A stretch of DNA of 64,000 nucleotides. Origin: Pasteurella sp049941595 (GTDB taxonomy: Bacteria; Pseudomonadota; Gammaproteobacteria; Enterobacterales; Pasteurellaceae). The translations under genes and the position numbers were made by a program. Shown in pieces: positions 43,601 through 51,626 of this stretch. Location: positions 1-64,000 of the forward strand of contig JBNFNA010000008.1 in assembly GCA_049941595.1 (NCBI GenBank), given 5' to 3'. Positions within the stretch are counted from its first letter, which is position 1, and each line of letters opens with the position of its first letter. The notes below the pieces were generated by a model. It saw nothing but the letters and a program-made list of their open reading frames with translations. It was not told where the DNA came from and did not search any database.

Positions 43601-44067
43601 GTGAGCCATCTTTAGATGAGTTAACGCAACAGCAAGTGGAAATCGATTTACGTTTACCAGCCTTGTTACCAGAAGATTATTTAGGTGATGTGAATATGCG
43701 TTTGTCTTTCTATAAACGTATTGCGGGTGCTGAAAATAAACACGCTTTAGATGAATTAAAAGTGGAATTAATTGACCGCTTTGGTTCATTGCCTGAAGCC
43801 ACTCGCAATTTATTCCAAATTGCAGAACTTCGCCAAATGGCAAAAACTATTCAAATCCATAAAATCGATGGCAATGCGCAAGGTGGCTTCATTGAGTTTT
43901 CACCAAGCGCTGAATTAGACCCAATGAAATTCTTACAACTGATTCAAACAGAACCGACAGTTTATCGTTTCGATGGTCCAACTAAATTCAGATTTAATAA
44001 AGCCTTCACTAGCCATAAAGAGCGGTTGGATTTTGTTGAGAATTTAATAAATCAGATCAAAGATTAA
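40630..44067 (+). CDS. mfd: Transcription-repair coupling factor
   Basis: Mfd removes RNA polymerase stalled at lesions and recruits UvrA. The 1145-residue product has a UvrB-like N-terminal half (FFPDWETLPYDAFSPHQEII), the RNA polymerase-interacting region (HLEHGVGRYAGL), and a RecG-like translocase with GDVGFGKTEVAMRAAF (about 633) and IIDEEHRFGVRQKE. The TRG motif region and a C-terminal autoinhibitory domain follow. Four uptake signals lie inside (40782, 41157, 41869, 43120). It functions with uvrA at the other end of the window. Confidence 0.99.
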   Translation: MTTTYFDLTIPTEANDHKILGNVLAGADALAINEIASQYAGLTVVLTADTRSAVRLEKVLSQFSQQPITFFPDWETLPYDAFSPHQEIISSRLSALFQLQHRQKGILILPISTLMQRLCPPEFLQHNVLLIKKGDCLQINKMRLQLESAGYRAVEQVLEHGEYAVRGALLDLFPMGSAVPFRLDFFDDEIDTIRTFDVDTQRTLEEIKEINLLPAHEFPTDEKGIEFFRSQFRETFGEIRRDPEHIYQQVSKGTLISGIEYWQPLFFEQMATLFAYLPKNSLWIDVGDIQAQGERFYQDAQQRYESRKVDPMRPLLAPERLWLRIDEINRELKRHPRISFNPEKVRSSVRQKNLAVQALPELTIQSQQKELLKLLRQFTEQFKGNIVFSVESEGRRETLRDLLSPLKITATKITALSQAKDKFNVLISGLENGFIIEQEQPVALITETELLGERVQQRSRDKRKSVNPDTLIRNLAELKIGQPVVHLEHGVGRYAGLVTLENGGITAEYLLLNYANESKLYVPVSSLHLISRYVGGSDETAPLHKLGSDAWVKARHKAAEKIRDVAAELLDVYAQREAQKGFTFNYDREEFQQFAATFPFEETIDQEMAINAVISDMCQPKAMDRLVCGDVGFGKTEVAMRAAFLAVMNHKQVAVLVPTTLLAQQHYENFKDRFANLPVNVEVLSRFKTAKEQKLVLQNLAEGKVDILIGTHKLIQSDVQFSDLGLLIIDEEHRFGVRQKERIKQLRANIDILTLTATPIPRTLNMAMHGIRDLSIISTPPARRLTIKTFVKQADDLVIREAILREILRGGQVYYLHNDVASIENCAEKLTALVPEARITVGHGQMRERELERVMSDFYHQRFNVLVCSTIIETGIDVPTANTIIIERADNFGLAQLHQLRGRVGRSHHQAYAYLLTPPPKAMTKDAQKRLEALESLDNLGAGFILATHDLEIRGAGELLGSEQSGQIESVGFSLYMDLLESAVNALKAGREPSLDELTQQQVEIDLRLPALLPEDYLGDVNMRLSFYKRIAGAENKHALDELKVELIDRFGSLPEATRNLFQIAELRQMAKTIQIHKIDGNAQGGFIEFSPSAELDPMKFLQLIQTEPTVYRFDGPTKFRFNKAFTSHKERLDFVENLINQIKD

Positions 44068-44087
44068 TTTGAGAAAGGGTTAAGCAA

Positions 44088-44151
44088 AAGTGCGGTTAAA
44101 ATTGCCAATGTTTTAGAAAAAATCACGCAAGTTTAACCGCACTTTTTTTAT
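44088..44151. terminator. Inverted uptake-signal hairpin between convergent mfd and priC
   Basis: AAGTGCGGTTAAA (44088-44100) pairs with TTTAACCGCACTT (44132-44144), with a T run on the right. The spacer is about 31 nt. It can terminate mfd and perhaps priC. Confidence 0.7.
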
Positions 44152-44157
44152 TCATTA

Positions 44158-44712
44158 TTAAGCTCGTTGCTTGCGTTTATGTTTAAACGCCAAATATTCT
44201 TCTAAGGTTTCAATCGCATTCAAACATTTGTCACGACGTTGTTGGTTGAAGGCAATGCGTTGGGCTAGTTGGTACTGCTGATTAGGGTCAGTACACTTCA
44301 ATTGCTCGTCTTGATAATCTGTGATTTTCTGATTGAGTGCGTTTAATGCTTCGTAATATTTTGCCAAACGCTCACGCGGTGGCAGACGGTGAATGTCTTG
44401 CTTGTTTTGTGGTGTGAAAGTGGTGCTTTGTAAGTTTTTTTTGAGGATCAGACTGTCAGAAATCGCCGTACATTGCGACAAAAATTTTTCTACCAGAAAA
44501 CGGCAAAGCTCCAGATCTTGTTCATCGATCTTGTCTAATTGCGCTAAAGTCTGTTTTATTTCATCAAAATAAAAAGCGTAGGTTTGATAGTGCTCACTAA
44601 ATAAATGCGCTTCAAGTTTGTAGGTAAGGCGTTGATCTTTTTTAGCACCAATTTGTTGGTAAAGTTGATCCACTTTTTGAGAGAGTTGTGCAATCAGTTC
44701 TGTTTTTGTCAT
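44158..44712 (-). CDS. priC: Primosomal replication protein PriC
   Basis: PriC helps restart stalled replication forks by loading DnaB with Rep/PriA pathways. The 184-residue product is mostly alpha-helical. It includes the family motif HRLPPRERLAKYYEALNALN (about 110-130) and a basic tail (EYLAFKHKRKQRA). The family is poorly conserved, but this motif is characteristic. It is convergent with mfd. Confidence 0.85.
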   Translation of the reverse strand: MTKTELIAQLSQKVDQLYQQIGAKKDQRLTYKLEAHLFSEHYQTYAFYFDEIKQTLAQLDKIDEQDLELCRFLVEKFLSQCTAISDSLILKKNLQSTTFTPQNKQDIHRLPPRERLAKYYEALNALNQKITDYQDEQLKCTDPNQQYQLAQRIAFNQQRRDKCLNAIETLEEYLAFKHKRKQRA

Positions 44713-44729
44713 CGCCTTGCCTTGAGAAA

Positions 44730-44760
44730 AAGAATCCTCCCAAGTGGGAGGAGTTTTTTG
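44730..44760. terminator. Bidirectional hairpin downstream of the antiporter gene
   Basis: TCCTCCC (44735-44741) and GGGAGGA (44746-44752) pair around a 4-nt loop, with T runs readable on both strands. Confidence 0.82.
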
Positions 44761-44761
44761 A

Positions 44762-46120
44762 TTAGAGATACATTGCTGCTAACCAGCCGAAGATGATTAA
44801 CGGAATGTTGTAGTGAATAAAGGTTGGTACTACGGAATCCCAAATGTGATCGTGTTTGCCGTCCGCATTTAGACCCGATGTTGGTCCTAATGTTGAGTCT
44901 GATGCCGGTGAACCAGCATCACCTAATGCTGCAGATACACCGATAATTGATACTGTTGCAAGTGGTGAGAAACCTAGTGATAAACAAAGTGGTACATAAA
45001 TTGAGGTAATAATTGGTACAGTTGAGAATGACGAACCAATACCCATTGTGATAAATAAGCCTACTAATAACATCAAGAATGCTGCGATACCTTTGCTGTC
45101 AGTGCCTAAGCCTTGGCTGAAGGTTTCCACTAACACGGTTACCCCACCTGTAGTGTTAATCACATTTGCAAAACCTGATGCCGCAATCATCACAAAGCCA
45201 ATCATCGCCATTAAGCGTAAGCCTTGTTGGAAAATGTCGTTGCTTTCTTTTAGTTTGAAAATGCCACACACTGCGAAGATCACTAAACCTGCCAAACCGC
45301 CAATAATGGTTGAGCTAGTGAATAATTGCAATGCGAAAGTCACGACGATTGCCACTAAGCTTGCACCCACGTGGAATGGTTTGATATTGGCAATATGTGA
45401 TTCGATCTCAGCTGTGCTGATTTCTGCGTGAGTAACTGCGTATTCTCTAGGTTTGCGGTAGGTAATAAATACTGCGGTTAATAAACCTAAAATCATTCCA
45501 ACAACAGGCACTGCCATTGCTAACGACACTTCAGCCACAGAGGTTTGTAAGCCTAAAGTTGCTCCCGCTTGGTTGATGTTTTTCACAAGTACGCTTTCAA
45601 TAAAGATTTTACCGAAACCTACTGGTAATAACATATAAGTTGCAGTTAAACCAAAAGTTAACACGCAAGCCACTGCACGGCGGTCAATTTTTAACTTATT
45701 GAAGATCGCTAAAAGTGGTGGGATTACAATTGGAATGAATGCGATATGCACTGGTAATAAGTTTTGTGAAGAAATCGCAAATAAAGTCAAAATCGCTAAG
45801 ATGAAATATTTAAAACCTGCCATTGAACGAGTTGTTGGCGTGTTTCCTAAGCGTTTGATCACTTTATAAGCGAGTAAATCAGTAATGCCTGATTTTGAAA
45901 TTGCCACAGCGAATGCACCTAAAATTGCATAGTTCATTGCAACTTCAGCACCGCCGCCTAAGCCATTGGTAAAGGTTTTAATTGTTTCGCTGATTCCAAG
46001 ATCGCCCGTTAAACCTGCCACTAAAGCCGAAATTACAAGTGCAATGACCACGTTAATGCGCAATAAGCTTAAAGCAAGTAAAACAACAATGGAAATCACA
46101 ACTGGATTTGATAATAACAT
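44762..46120 (-). CDS. Na+/H+ antiporter family protein (YuiF/NhaC-like permease)
   Basis: This is an inner-membrane transporter of 452 residues with about 11-12 hydrophobic segments. It starts MLLSNPVVISIVVLLALSLL and contains ISSQNLLPVHIAFIPIVIPPLL, GIGSSFSTVPIITSIYVPL and GDAGSPASDSTLGPTSGLN, the last being a signature of this family. Members are annotated as Na+/H+ antiporters, and B. subtilis YuiF/HisP moves histidine, so the true substrate is uncertain. Neighbours rnt and gloA are the same as in H. influenzae (HI0323-HI0325, from memory). Confidence 0.85.
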   Translation of the reverse strand: MLLSNPVVISIVVLLALSLLRINVVIALVISALVAGLTGDLGISETIKTFTNGLGGGAEVAMNYAILGAFAVAISKSGITDLLAYKVIKRLGNTPTTRSMAGFKYFILAILTLFAISSQNLLPVHIAFIPIVIPPLLAIFNKLKIDRRAVACVLTFGLTATYMLLPVGFGKIFIESVLVKNINQAGATLGLQTSVAEVSLAMAVPVVGMILGLLTAVFITYRKPREYAVTHAEISTAEIESHIANIKPFHVGASLVAIVVTFALQLFTSSTIIGGLAGLVIFAVCGIFKLKESNDIFQQGLRLMAMIGFVMIAASGFANVINTTGGVTVLVETFSQGLGTDSKGIAAFLMLLVGLFITMGIGSSFSTVPIITSIYVPLCLSLGFSPLATVSIIGVSAALGDAGSPASDSTLGPTSGLNADGKHDHIWDSVVPTFIHYNIPLIIFGWLAAMYL

Positions 46121-46256
46121 TGTGTTTGTCCCTAGGTTATTTTTTTAGAAAGAATTTCTAAATGTACTAAAAAAAAATAATTTGTCTATAACCTTTGCAT
46201 AAAAAATCGCAAATTTGCTTTTTCTTATGCAAGGTTAAGCTGATTTTAGCTTGATG

Positions 46257-46922
46257 TTATTCACTTCTTTGATGAGGAAAACCACCAAGCGATTTTAGGT
46301 GATTGACCATATAACAGAATAATTCAGCGGTGCGTTCAGTATCATAAAGTGCTGAATGTGCTTGTTTGCCATCAAATGGGATCTGAGCTGCTTGGCAAGC
46401 TTTTACTAGAACGGTTTGCCCAAACATAAATCCACTTAAGGTTGCAGTATCAAACATTCCAAAAGGGTGGAATGGATTGCGTTTTACGCCAGTACGTTCA
46501 GCCGCAGCCATAACAAAACCTTGATCGAATGCAGCATTATGGGCCACGATGATTGAACGTTGGCAATCTGCATCTTTTTGCCCTTTGCGCACCATTCTGA
46601 ATAATTCAGTGATGGCGTGGGTTTCGCTAACGGCACCACGCAATGGATTGTGAATATCAATGCCGTTAAATTGCAATGACTCTGGGTTGATATTGGCACC
46701 TTCAAATGGATCAATATGGAAGTGGCATTTTTGATCTGGCACGAGGAAGCCATTTTCATCCATTTTGACGGTGATCGCCGCCAGCTCTAATAATGCATCA
46801 GTTTTCGCATTAAATCCCGCCGTTTCAACATCAATAATCACAGGAAAATAACCACGAAAGCGATTTTTTAATAAATTAGGGCTGTTTGAGGAATTTGGGG
46901 TTTCTGTTTGAGTTTCTGTCAC
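46257..46922 (-). CDS. rnt: Ribonuclease T
   Basis: RNase T trims the 3' ends of tRNA, 5S and 23S rRNA. The 221-residue DEDDh exonuclease has motif I VIIDVETAGFNAKTDALLE (about 29), AHNAAFDQGFV (motif II), and HSALYDTERTAELF (motif III, catalytic His and Asp). The first 20 residues (TETQTETPNSSNSPN) are a low-complexity extension. It is followed by the antiporter in the same direction. Confidence 0.97.
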   Translation of the reverse strand: MTETQTETPNSSNSPNLLKNRFRGYFPVIIDVETAGFNAKTDALLELAAITVKMDENGFLVPDQKCHFHIDPFEGANINPESLQFNGIDIHNPLRGAVSETHAITELFRMVRKGQKDADCQRSIIVAHNAAFDQGFVMAAAERTGVKRNPFHPFGMFDTATLSGFMFGQTVLVKACQAAQIPFDGKQAHSALYDTERTAELFCYMVNHLKSLGGFPHQRSE

Positions 46923-46944
46923 ATTTTTATCCTATTTTGAAACA

Positions 46945-46970
46945 AATAGCGTGGACAACGCCACGCTATT
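46945..46970 (-). terminator. Hairpin between gloA and rnt
   Basis: AATAGCGTGG and CCACGCTATT form a 10-bp stem with a 6-nt loop. T-runs are weak on both sides, so termination may be partial. Confidence 0.6.
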
Positions 46971-47000
46971 CAAAACTTTTTGAAAATTGACCGCACTTTT

Positions 47001-47408
47001 TTAGTTGCCAAGACCTGCTTGTGCGTGTTTATTTTCAATAAATTCAATTTTATAGCCATCTGGGTCTTCAACAAATGCGATAACCGTTTTACCGCCTTTT
47101 ACTGGGCCAGGCTCACGTGTGATTTTTCCGCCAGCTTGACGAACGGCTTCACAAGTAGCATAAATATCATCAACACCAATAGCGATATGACCATAAGCGG
47201 TGCCTAATTCGTATTCAGTGACGCCCCAATTATAGGTTAATTCTAAAACAGAGGCTTTGTTTTCATCGTCATAACCTAAGAAAGCAAGCGTGTATTTGTA
47301 TTCTTCGTTTTCGCTTGTGCGTAATAAACGCATACCTAACACGTCTTGATAGAACTTGATTGAGCGTGTTAAATCAGTGACACGTAACATAGTATGTAGA
47401 ATGCGCAT
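47001..47408 (-). CDS. gloA: Lactoylglutathione lyase (glyoxalase I)
   Basis: GloA converts the methylglyoxal-glutathione hemithioacetal to S-lactoylglutathione, detoxifying methylglyoxal. The 135-residue product has the metal-binding pattern MRILHTMLRVTDLTRS (His5), YEGxx-type region LTYNWGVTEYELGTAYGHIA (Glu, His) and DPDGYKIEFIE (Glu near the end). Glutathione for it can be supplied by gshF in this window. Confidence 0.98.
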   Translation of the reverse strand: MRILHTMLRVTDLTRSIKFYQDVLGMRLLRTSENEEYKYTLAFLGYDDENKASVLELTYNWGVTEYELGTAYGHIAIGVDDIYATCEAVRQAGGKITREPGPVKGGKTVIAFVEDPDGYKIEFIENKHAQAGLGN

Positions 47409-47530
47409 AAGTGACTCCTAGGGTTACTGTGAATGAGTTAAAAAGTATGTAAAGTATTTGTCAAAAGTGCGCAAGATTATGCCATAATCGATGGGAAAAA
47501 TCATTAAATTATCAAGAAGAAGGAAAACAT

Positions 47531-50035
47531 ATGCAGCAAAATACATTGTTTAATTTATCTTGGCAGGGGTATTTAACACTGTTATTCTCACTACTCGGCG
47601 CAGGCTTTTTTGCGAGTGGTGCAATTACTTGGATTGCTGCAAACTGGGATTATTTCTCTAAATTTCAAAAACTTTATGGTGTACAAGCACTATTTTTAAT
47701 TACCGTTGTGTTAAATTTGTTTTTTTATTATCGAGAATCAAAACGCGCTGATGATTCATCATTCCTTTCATTGATTTTTTCATTCTTATCACTGGTTTTT
47801 CTTGGCGGATTATTTGCATTAGTTGGGCAAACTTACCAAACCGGTGCAGATGCTTGGGAGTTGTTTACGATTTGGTCGGTTTGCCAGATACCATTTTTGC
47901 TTTTATTCCCCAATATTGGTAGTGCATTATTATTGGCGGTCACAGCCAATGCTGCATTAATATTAGCTGGCAATATGATTGAGGGGGGATTAGATCTTTT
48001 ATTAATTGGGTTGAATTTCACGTTATTAGTGCTGTATGAGTTTTTCGGCACAAAATTAAAAGATCTTAGCTGGCGAGTATTACCCAAACTGCTTTTAATC
48101 AGTCTGGTATGTGTGTTTGCTTGGCTCGTATTTAGCCACAATTATACTTTTCTCTCTTGGGTCATTTGTGCAGGCTTAATCTACAATTATAAAGAACGCC
48201 GTTTTGACTTCCTTAATCTGATAATTCTATTTATTTACCTCATCATTAGCATCAATACCAAACTGTTATGGGAGCTAAGAGATCTTTCAGGGCTTTTCGT
48301 TGTCACAGTCACCGCCTTTGCCTCAACGATTGTTGGGATAATGGTTTTAACTAAGTGGTTTAAAGCACAGAATCCAACAGCAAAAAAAATCACGTGGCAT
48401 ATTTACCCGCTCTTTATTTTGTTAATGCTATTTTGCACGGGGCTATTTTTAGCTATGGTAGTGTTCACATTTGGGATCTTAGATAATGAGCACGATTTTA
48501 TTTATCTCAGCTTATTTATGTTAGCCATTGCTGCAATAATGCATTTCAGCACAAAAGACAGAAGTGAGTTATTGGAAATCGCCATTGATATGCTAAGTGC
48601 GGTGGGGATTATCATTTATTTTGTTTTCTTTTTATCCGAAGACTACTCAACGACTTATTTTCTACTGATGGCAGTGCTTTATGCGGGTTTTTATTTCTTA
48701 CGCCCATCAGTTTGGTTACGTTTTTTAATTACTGTGTTATTCATTGTCGGAATGTTATTTTACATTCAATATTTTGAAGGCTATGTATATATTGAGGAGC
48801 AAAATATTCCAACTCAGCTCCTATTTTCTACACCACTGTGGATAATGTTATTAGGTTTAGGCTTGTATTATTACTGTGTCGCACGCACGGAAAATACATT
48901 AAACCAATTTTTACTACCTGCTGCTTGGGCAATGTTATTAGTCGGGCTATCGCTACCAAGCATTGAAGCATTGCGTTTAAGTATGATGTTTGAGCTTGTG
49001 CCAGAATTGCCACAAATTAATGGCTTTTGGGATTGGTTTAACATTATTACGGTGCAATTCTTTACGGAGTTTAATCAGGATAATTGGCTATTGAAAAGTC
49101 TGATATTTCTGCTTTCAGTTACACCAATGATGCTCTTTATTTTATTAAGTCAGCGTTTTCAACTTAATAAAATCACGCAAGTGCTGTTATTTGTGGCGAT
49201 TGCGTTACTGTGTTTAGGTTTTATTTCCGCAAATGCCACATTAAGCTGCTTTGCTTTATTGTTATTGGCTTATTTGAATGGTAGCCGTATTTTGTTTGCA
49301 GTAGCGACCTTAGGCATTATTATCAATTTAGCCACATATTATTATTGGCTTGCTGTGCCATTGCTACATAAAGCCTTTTTATTGATGCTCCTTGGCGTGA
49401 TTTGGGGCGTATTTACCTTTATTTTACTGCATCAACGTAAAGATAATGAGGTGGTCGTTGCTACTGAAAGTGCGGTGCAAAATCGGAAAGTTTTCTTCGT
49501 AAAAGTCGCTTTGACATCGCTTGCAGCACTTGCAATTAGTTTAACTGCACAAAATAAAGTGAATACTTATGAAGATGTACTAAATACGGGGGAGCCAATT
49601 ATTTTAAAAACAGCGCCCCTTGATCCTCGTTCATTAATGCAAGGCGATTATATGACTTTGAATTATGAAATTTTGGACGATATTTCCAATGCGAGAGAGG
49701 GATTGCAGGCCGAAAATACGGAAGAAAGTGACATTCCAGAGGCGTTAGGTGAACGAAAATATTTTATCTATGCACTACTCAAACGTGATGCACTTGGTAT
49801 TGCGACCTTATGCCGTTTAGAGACCGAAAAACCAACGAACTTTGATGGTTGTACACCGAATATTTATTTGCCAATTAATGTTGCGCAATGGTGGCCACGT
49901 TTACCAAGCCAAGATTACTTCTTTGCCGAAGGAAAAGGGGAGTATTTCGCACAAGCAGAATATGCAGAATACCGCTTCAAAAATGGTAAAGCATTACTGT
50001 ATCGCTTGTTAGATAACGATTTGAAAGCACTTTAA
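47531..50035 (+). CDS. DUF2157/DUF4401/GDYXXLXY-domain membrane protein
   Basis: This is a large polytopic membrane protein of 834 residues with roughly 20 hydrophobic segments. The N-terminal part (about 1-330) looks like DUF2157 (LLGAGFFASGAITWIAANWD, GGLFALVGQTYQTGADAWELF). The middle looks like DUF4401. The C-terminal soluble part carries the namesake motif QGDYMTLNYEI (about 710) of the GDYXXLXY family, which is probably periplasmic. No catalytic function is known. Two uptake signals are inside (48595, 49468). It stands alone with a downstream terminator. Confidence 0.85.
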   Translation: MQQNTLFNLSWQGYLTLLFSLLGAGFFASGAITWIAANWDYFSKFQKLYGVQALFLITVVLNLFFYYRESKRADDSSFLSLIFSFLSLVFLGGLFALVGQTYQTGADAWELFTIWSVCQIPFLLLFPNIGSALLLAVTANAALILAGNMIEGGLDLLLIGLNFTLLVLYEFFGTKLKDLSWRVLPKLLLISLVCVFAWLVFSHNYTFLSWVICAGLIYNYKERRFDFLNLIILFIYLIISINTKLLWELRDLSGLFVVTVTAFASTIVGIMVLTKWFKAQNPTAKKITWHIYPLFILLMLFCTGLFLAMVVFTFGILDNEHDFIYLSLFMLAIAAIMHFSTKDRSELLEIAIDMLSAVGIIIYFVFFLSEDYSTTYFLLMAVLYAGFYFLRPSVWLRFLITVLFIVGMLFYIQYFEGYVYIEEQNIPTQLLFSTPLWIMLLGLGLYYYCVARTENTLNQFLLPAAWAMLLVGLSLPSIEALRLSMMFELVPELPQINGFWDWFNIITVQFFTEFNQDNWLLKSLIFLLSVTPMMLFILLSQRFQLNKITQVLLFVAIALLCLGFISANATLSCFALLLLAYLNGSRILFAVATLGIIINLATYYYWLAVPLLHKAFLLMLLGVIWGVFTFILLHQRKDNEVVVATESAVQNRKVFFVKVALTSLAALAISLTAQNKVNTYEDVLNTGEPIILKTAPLDPRSLMQGDYMTLNYEILDDISNAREGLQAENTEESDIPEALGERKYFIYALLKRDALGIATLCRLETEKPTNFDGCTPNIYLPINVAQWWPRLPSQDYFFAEGKGEYFAQAEYAEYRFKNGKALLYRLLDNDLKAL

Positions 50036-50058
50036 TATCTGGCTAAATCAGGATAGAA

Positions 50059-50085
50059 AAAAGGCGGTTTGATACCGCCTTTCTT
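50059..50085. terminator. Bidirectional terminator between the DUF2157 gene and cmoA
   Basis: AAAGGCGGT (50060-50068) and ACCGCCTTT (50074-50082) pair with A and T runs on either side. Confidence 0.88.
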
Positions 50086-50100
50086 TTGTTCATCTTGTGA

Positions 50101-50826
50101 CTATTTTACGGCAATCATTGAACCAAAGTTAAAACATTGGAACCATAATTCCACTTGGTTAAAGCCTACATCCGCCAATCTTGCTTTGTGTGTTGTAATG
50201 CTGTCCGTACGCATTACATTTTCAAGTGCAGTGCGTTTTTGGCTCACTTCAAGTTCGCTGTAACCATTGGCTCGTTTGAATTGATGGTGTAAGTCAATTA
50301 ATAGCTCATCGACACGCTCATCTTCAAAACGGAATTTTTCCGATAAAACCAAAACACCATTTGGGTTTAAGCCTTGATAAATTTTTTCAAGTAATGCTTT
50401 ACGATCTTCCGGTGGTAAAAATTGTAGCGTGAAATTTAAAATCACCATTGAGGCACTTTTTATTTCCACTTGGCGAATATCATCACAAACAATTTCCACA
50501 GACACCGCACTTTGATACGCATTGATGTGCTGGCGACAGCGTTCAACCATCGGTTGTGAATTATCTACCCCAATGATTTTAACACCGGTTTTATCAATAT
50601 TACGACGTGCTGAAAGGGTTGCAGCACCACGTGAACAACCTAAATCATAAACATTGCTGTTTTCAGTCACAAAGCGAGAGGCAAGCATACCAATCGCGGT
50701 AATAATGTTGGAATAACCGGGAATTGAGCGCTGAATCATATCCGGGAAGACTTCAGCAACGCTTTCATCAAACGTAAAATCGCCCAATTTTGCAATTGGG
50801 GCAGAAAAAAGAGTATCTTTCGCCAT
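50101..50826 (-). CDS. cmoA: Carboxy-S-adenosyl-L-methionine synthase
   Basis: CmoA makes carboxy-SAM from SAM and prephenate; CmoB then uses it for the cmo5U34 wobble modification. The start at 50826 gives 241 residues (MAKDTLFSAPIAKLGDFTF), matching family length; the longer start at 50859 would place an uptake signal in the coding region and adds unlike residues. The SAM-binding motif is NVYDLGCSRGAATLS (about 57-71). FTLQFLPPEDR and QVELWFQCFNFGS are also typical. Confidence 0.96.
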   Translation of the reverse strand: MAKDTLFSAPIAKLGDFTFDESVAEVFPDMIQRSIPGYSNIITAIGMLASRFVTENSNVYDLGCSRGAATLSARRNIDKTGVKIIGVDNSQPMVERCRQHINAYQSAVSVEIVCDDIRQVEIKSASMVILNFTLQFLPPEDRKALLEKIYQGLNPNGVLVLSEKFRFEDERVDELLIDLHHQFKRANGYSELEVSQKRTALENVMRTDSITTHKARLADVGFNQVELWFQCFNFGSMIAVK

Positions 50827-50891
50827 TATTTTGTCATCTATGTGTAAAAGTGCGGTCATTTTAGAAGAAGTTTTGTGTTATCACAAATAAA

Positions 50892-51410
50892 TTAGGCCGC
50901 TTTCAATAAATGTGCCATTGCTTGCTCTTCTTGTTTAATGCGAATCGCAAGAATGACGAAGTAAATTGGTAAGCCAATCATCGCAGTGTATTTTGCTTGA
51001 CAAAATAAACTTAAGCCAATGAGTTCTGGAATAATGTTGAGGAAATAGTTCGGGTGTCTTACGTATTTAAAGAGGAACGAGCGGTTGATTTTATGTTCAG
51101 GCAAAATGTAGATTTTCACTGTCCAAATTTCTTTTAGCTCATAAATCACATAAAACAACATCAAAATTGCAAAAATTAAAATGGTCAAACCAATTTGAGA
51201 GACTAAATCAAATGGAGTTTTCAATAAGTTAGCTTCAGTAATTGCTGCAATATAAAACGCAACGTGAGCGACTGACAATAAAGCGGAATTTTTGTGTCCA
51301 TACTGAATTGCCCCTTTTTTGATTAATAGTTTCTCATTTCGGATTGAGATCGAGAGGGTATAAAAGCGAATTGCGAGAATTAACGCAAAAGCGAGATTGA
51401 TAAATAACAT
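50892..51410 (-). CDS. Isoprenylcysteine carboxyl methyltransferase-family membrane protein
   Basis: The 172-residue product has about five membrane segments and the ICMT/PEMT-type motif KYVRHPNYFLNIIPELIG (about 112-130), followed by RIKQEEQAM with the conserved Glu pair. Bacterial members probably methylate small or lipid-linked substrates, but the substrate is unknown; a eukaryote-type prenyl-protein role should not be assumed. It lies 65 bp before cmoA on the same strand. Confidence 0.82.
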   Translation of the reverse strand: MLFINLAFALILAIRFYTLSISIRNEKLLIKKGAIQYGHKNSALLSVAHVAFYIAAITEANLLKTPFDLVSQIGLTILIFAILMLFYVIYELKEIWTVKIYILPEHKINRSFLFKYVRHPNYFLNIIPELIGLSLFCQAKYTAMIGLPIYFVILAIRIKQEEQAMAHLLKAA

Positions 51411-51626
51411 TTTGTCATCCTTTACTTGTTAAAATTTTATAAAAATGCGAGGTAATATAGCAAATTGTCCTATAAAACGCATTAAAATCGATCTAATTTA
51501 CTCCACATGCGTTTAATTTTAACCTCTTTTGCTTATTTTTTGTGTAGAAATAACCTTTTTCTCTAATCTGATTTTCAGCTATAATTAAAAGAATTTTTTT
51601 GTATGTATAAAAGAAAGGAATTTCAT

